Positions 6,830 through 7,580 of a stretch of 7,580 bases of DNA are shown piece after piece. A model generated the notes under the pieces. That model ran no database searches. It saw only the letters and a program-made list of their open reading frames with translations, and was not told the origin of the DNA. The DNA comes from DASSUW01 sp036520135. Its GTDB lineage: Bacteria > Actinomycetota > Thermoleophilia > Solirubrobacterales > Solirubrobacteraceae. The stretch spans positions 1 to 7,580 of the forward strand of contig DATDKF010000225.1 of NCBI GenBank assembly GCA_036520135.1, in the 5' to 3' direction. A program made the translations under genes and the position numbers. Positions within the stretch are counted from its first letter, which is position 1. Every line of letters begins with the position of its first letter.

Positions 6830-7580
6830 CGCGGCTCGCGACGCTGGAAGCGGATCGCCAGCGCGCCGGCGATCAAGAACGCCGCGGCCACCAGCGCAGC
6901 GGTGAAGACGCCGCTCGACAGCGCGTCGGCCGCGCGGGCGATCCCGTGCTCGTCGCCGATGGCCCGCAGGTGCGAGACGGTCTGGACCGGCCGGTCGGCC
7001 AGCGCGCCGTCGGTGTCCGCGAGCGTCGCGGAGAAGACGACGCCGAGCACGCCGACGCCCATCGTCGACCCGAGCTGCCGGACCGCGCTCGAGATGCCCG
7101 ACGCCAGCCCGTTGCGCGACGCCGGCACGTCGGCCAGCACGAGCGCGGACAGCTGCGCCGTCGCGGCGCCGACGCCGAGACCGTACACGGCCAGCCCGGG
7201 CACGATCAGCAGCGCCTCGCTCGAGCGGATCGCAATGCCGACGCCGATCAGCCCGACGGCCTCCAGCACCAGGCCGACGACGACAGCCGTGCGCTCGTCG
7301 GTGCGCGCAGCCAGCGCCTGCACGAGCGGGAACGCCACCATCGCGAACACCGCGACCGGCAGCTGCACGAGCCCGGCCTCGATCGCCGACAGGCCCTTGC
7401 CCGCCTGCAGCTCGAGCGGGAGCAGGAACATCAGGCCGAACTCGCCGGCGCCGATCACGAGCAGCGCCGCGCTCCCCAGCGTGAACGAGCGCACGCGGGT
7501 CAGCACCGGGTCGAGGATCGCCGGCGCGCTGCGGCGGACCTTGAAGCGCTGCACGGCGGCGAACGCCGGGAACAGGATCG
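6802..7580 (-). CDS. MFS transporter of the DHA2 (EmrB/QacA) type, C-terminal part (5' end beyond window)
   Basis: An integral membrane exporter, proton-driven by analogy with the family; the substrate is unknown. The frame is open to the right edge (ILFPAFAA then VQRFKVRRSAP), so the GTG at 7554 is not a real start. What is visible fits the end of TM8, the basic loop before TM9, and TM9-14 of a 14-TM protein. Hydrophobic segments, counted from the valine at 7554, lie at about 24-47, 58-82, 88-108, 113-138, 163-178 and 214-235. Family marks include PLELQAGKGLSAIEAGLVQLP, YGLGVGAATAQLSALVLADV, and RNGLASGISSAVRQLGSTMG followed by GVGVLGVVFSATL. The segment between the last two helices (about 179-212) is polar and probably extracellular. 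The C-terminal tail, RRREPRYAPAPAAA in character, is short and basic/Pro-rich. The gene converges on the regulator and its last 28 bases overlap that gene's 3' end. Confidence 0.9.
   Translation of the reverse strand, partial: ILFPAFAAVQRFKVRRSAPAILDPVLTRVRSFTLGSAALLVIGAGEFGLMFLLPLELQAGKGLSAIEAGLVQLPVAVFAMVAFPLVQALAARTDERTAVVVGLVLEAVGLIGVGIAIRSSEALLIVPGLAVYGLGVGAATAQLSALVLADVPASRNGLASGISSAVRQLGSTMGVGVLGVVFSATLADTDGALADRPVQTVSHLRAIGDEHGIARAADALSSGVFTAALVAAAFLIAGALAIRFQRREPRYAPAPAAA

Overview
This is a very GC-rich, densely coding bacterial window, roughly three-quarters G+C by eye. Codons end almost always in G or C and both strands carry long open shadow frames. The gene content fits a high-GC actinobacterium: a SARP/BTAD-type giant ATPase regulator, an Rpf-like transglycosylase with the CESGG signature, a DHA2-type drug exporter, and a methyltransferase of the mycobacterial Rv2258c type. 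The style resembles Thermoleophilia/Solirubrobacterales, but that placement is inference; no rRNA or other marker gene is present.

Layout. Positions 1-3493 are read on the minus strand, in the order small ORF -> amidase-signature hydrolase -> SAM methyltransferase -> secreted coiled-coil transglycosylase. The last of these runs off the left edge. The first junctions are tight: the 29-codon ORF and the amidase meet in an ATGA overlap (if the amidase starts at 3407), and the amidase and methyltransferase meet in an ATGA overlap behind a strong GAGGAGG ribosome-binding site. A 49-base gap then precedes the transglycosylase gene. These genes plausibly share a transcript. A short divergent intergenic region (about 3494-3562) separates this group from a plus-strand gene at 3563-6829. 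That gene encodes a 1088-residue regulator with a winged-helix DNA-binding domain, a BTAD domain, an AAA-type ATPase domain and a long helical-repeat C-terminus. Converging on it and overlapping its 3' end by 28 bases is the C-terminal part of a DHA2-family MFS exporter on the minus strand, whose start lies beyond the right edge.

How the genes may work together. The regulator lies head-to-head with the amidase-methyltransferase pair, so it may regulate that pair, itself, or both through the shared intergenic region. With an exporter beside it, the set resembles a small tailoring/export cassette under SARP-like control. No biosynthetic core enzyme is visible, however, and no substrate can be named. 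The cell-wall enzyme at the left is probably housekeeping (peptidoglycan remodelling at division).

I found no tRNA, rRNA, CRISPR array, transposon, phage gene or convincing terminator, and no recognisable new defence or mobile system. The least ordinary object is the 29-codon reading frame at 3404-3493. It starts like an FAD-dependent oxidoreductase (polythreonine, then VDVLVLGGTPG) but stops exactly where the amidase begins.
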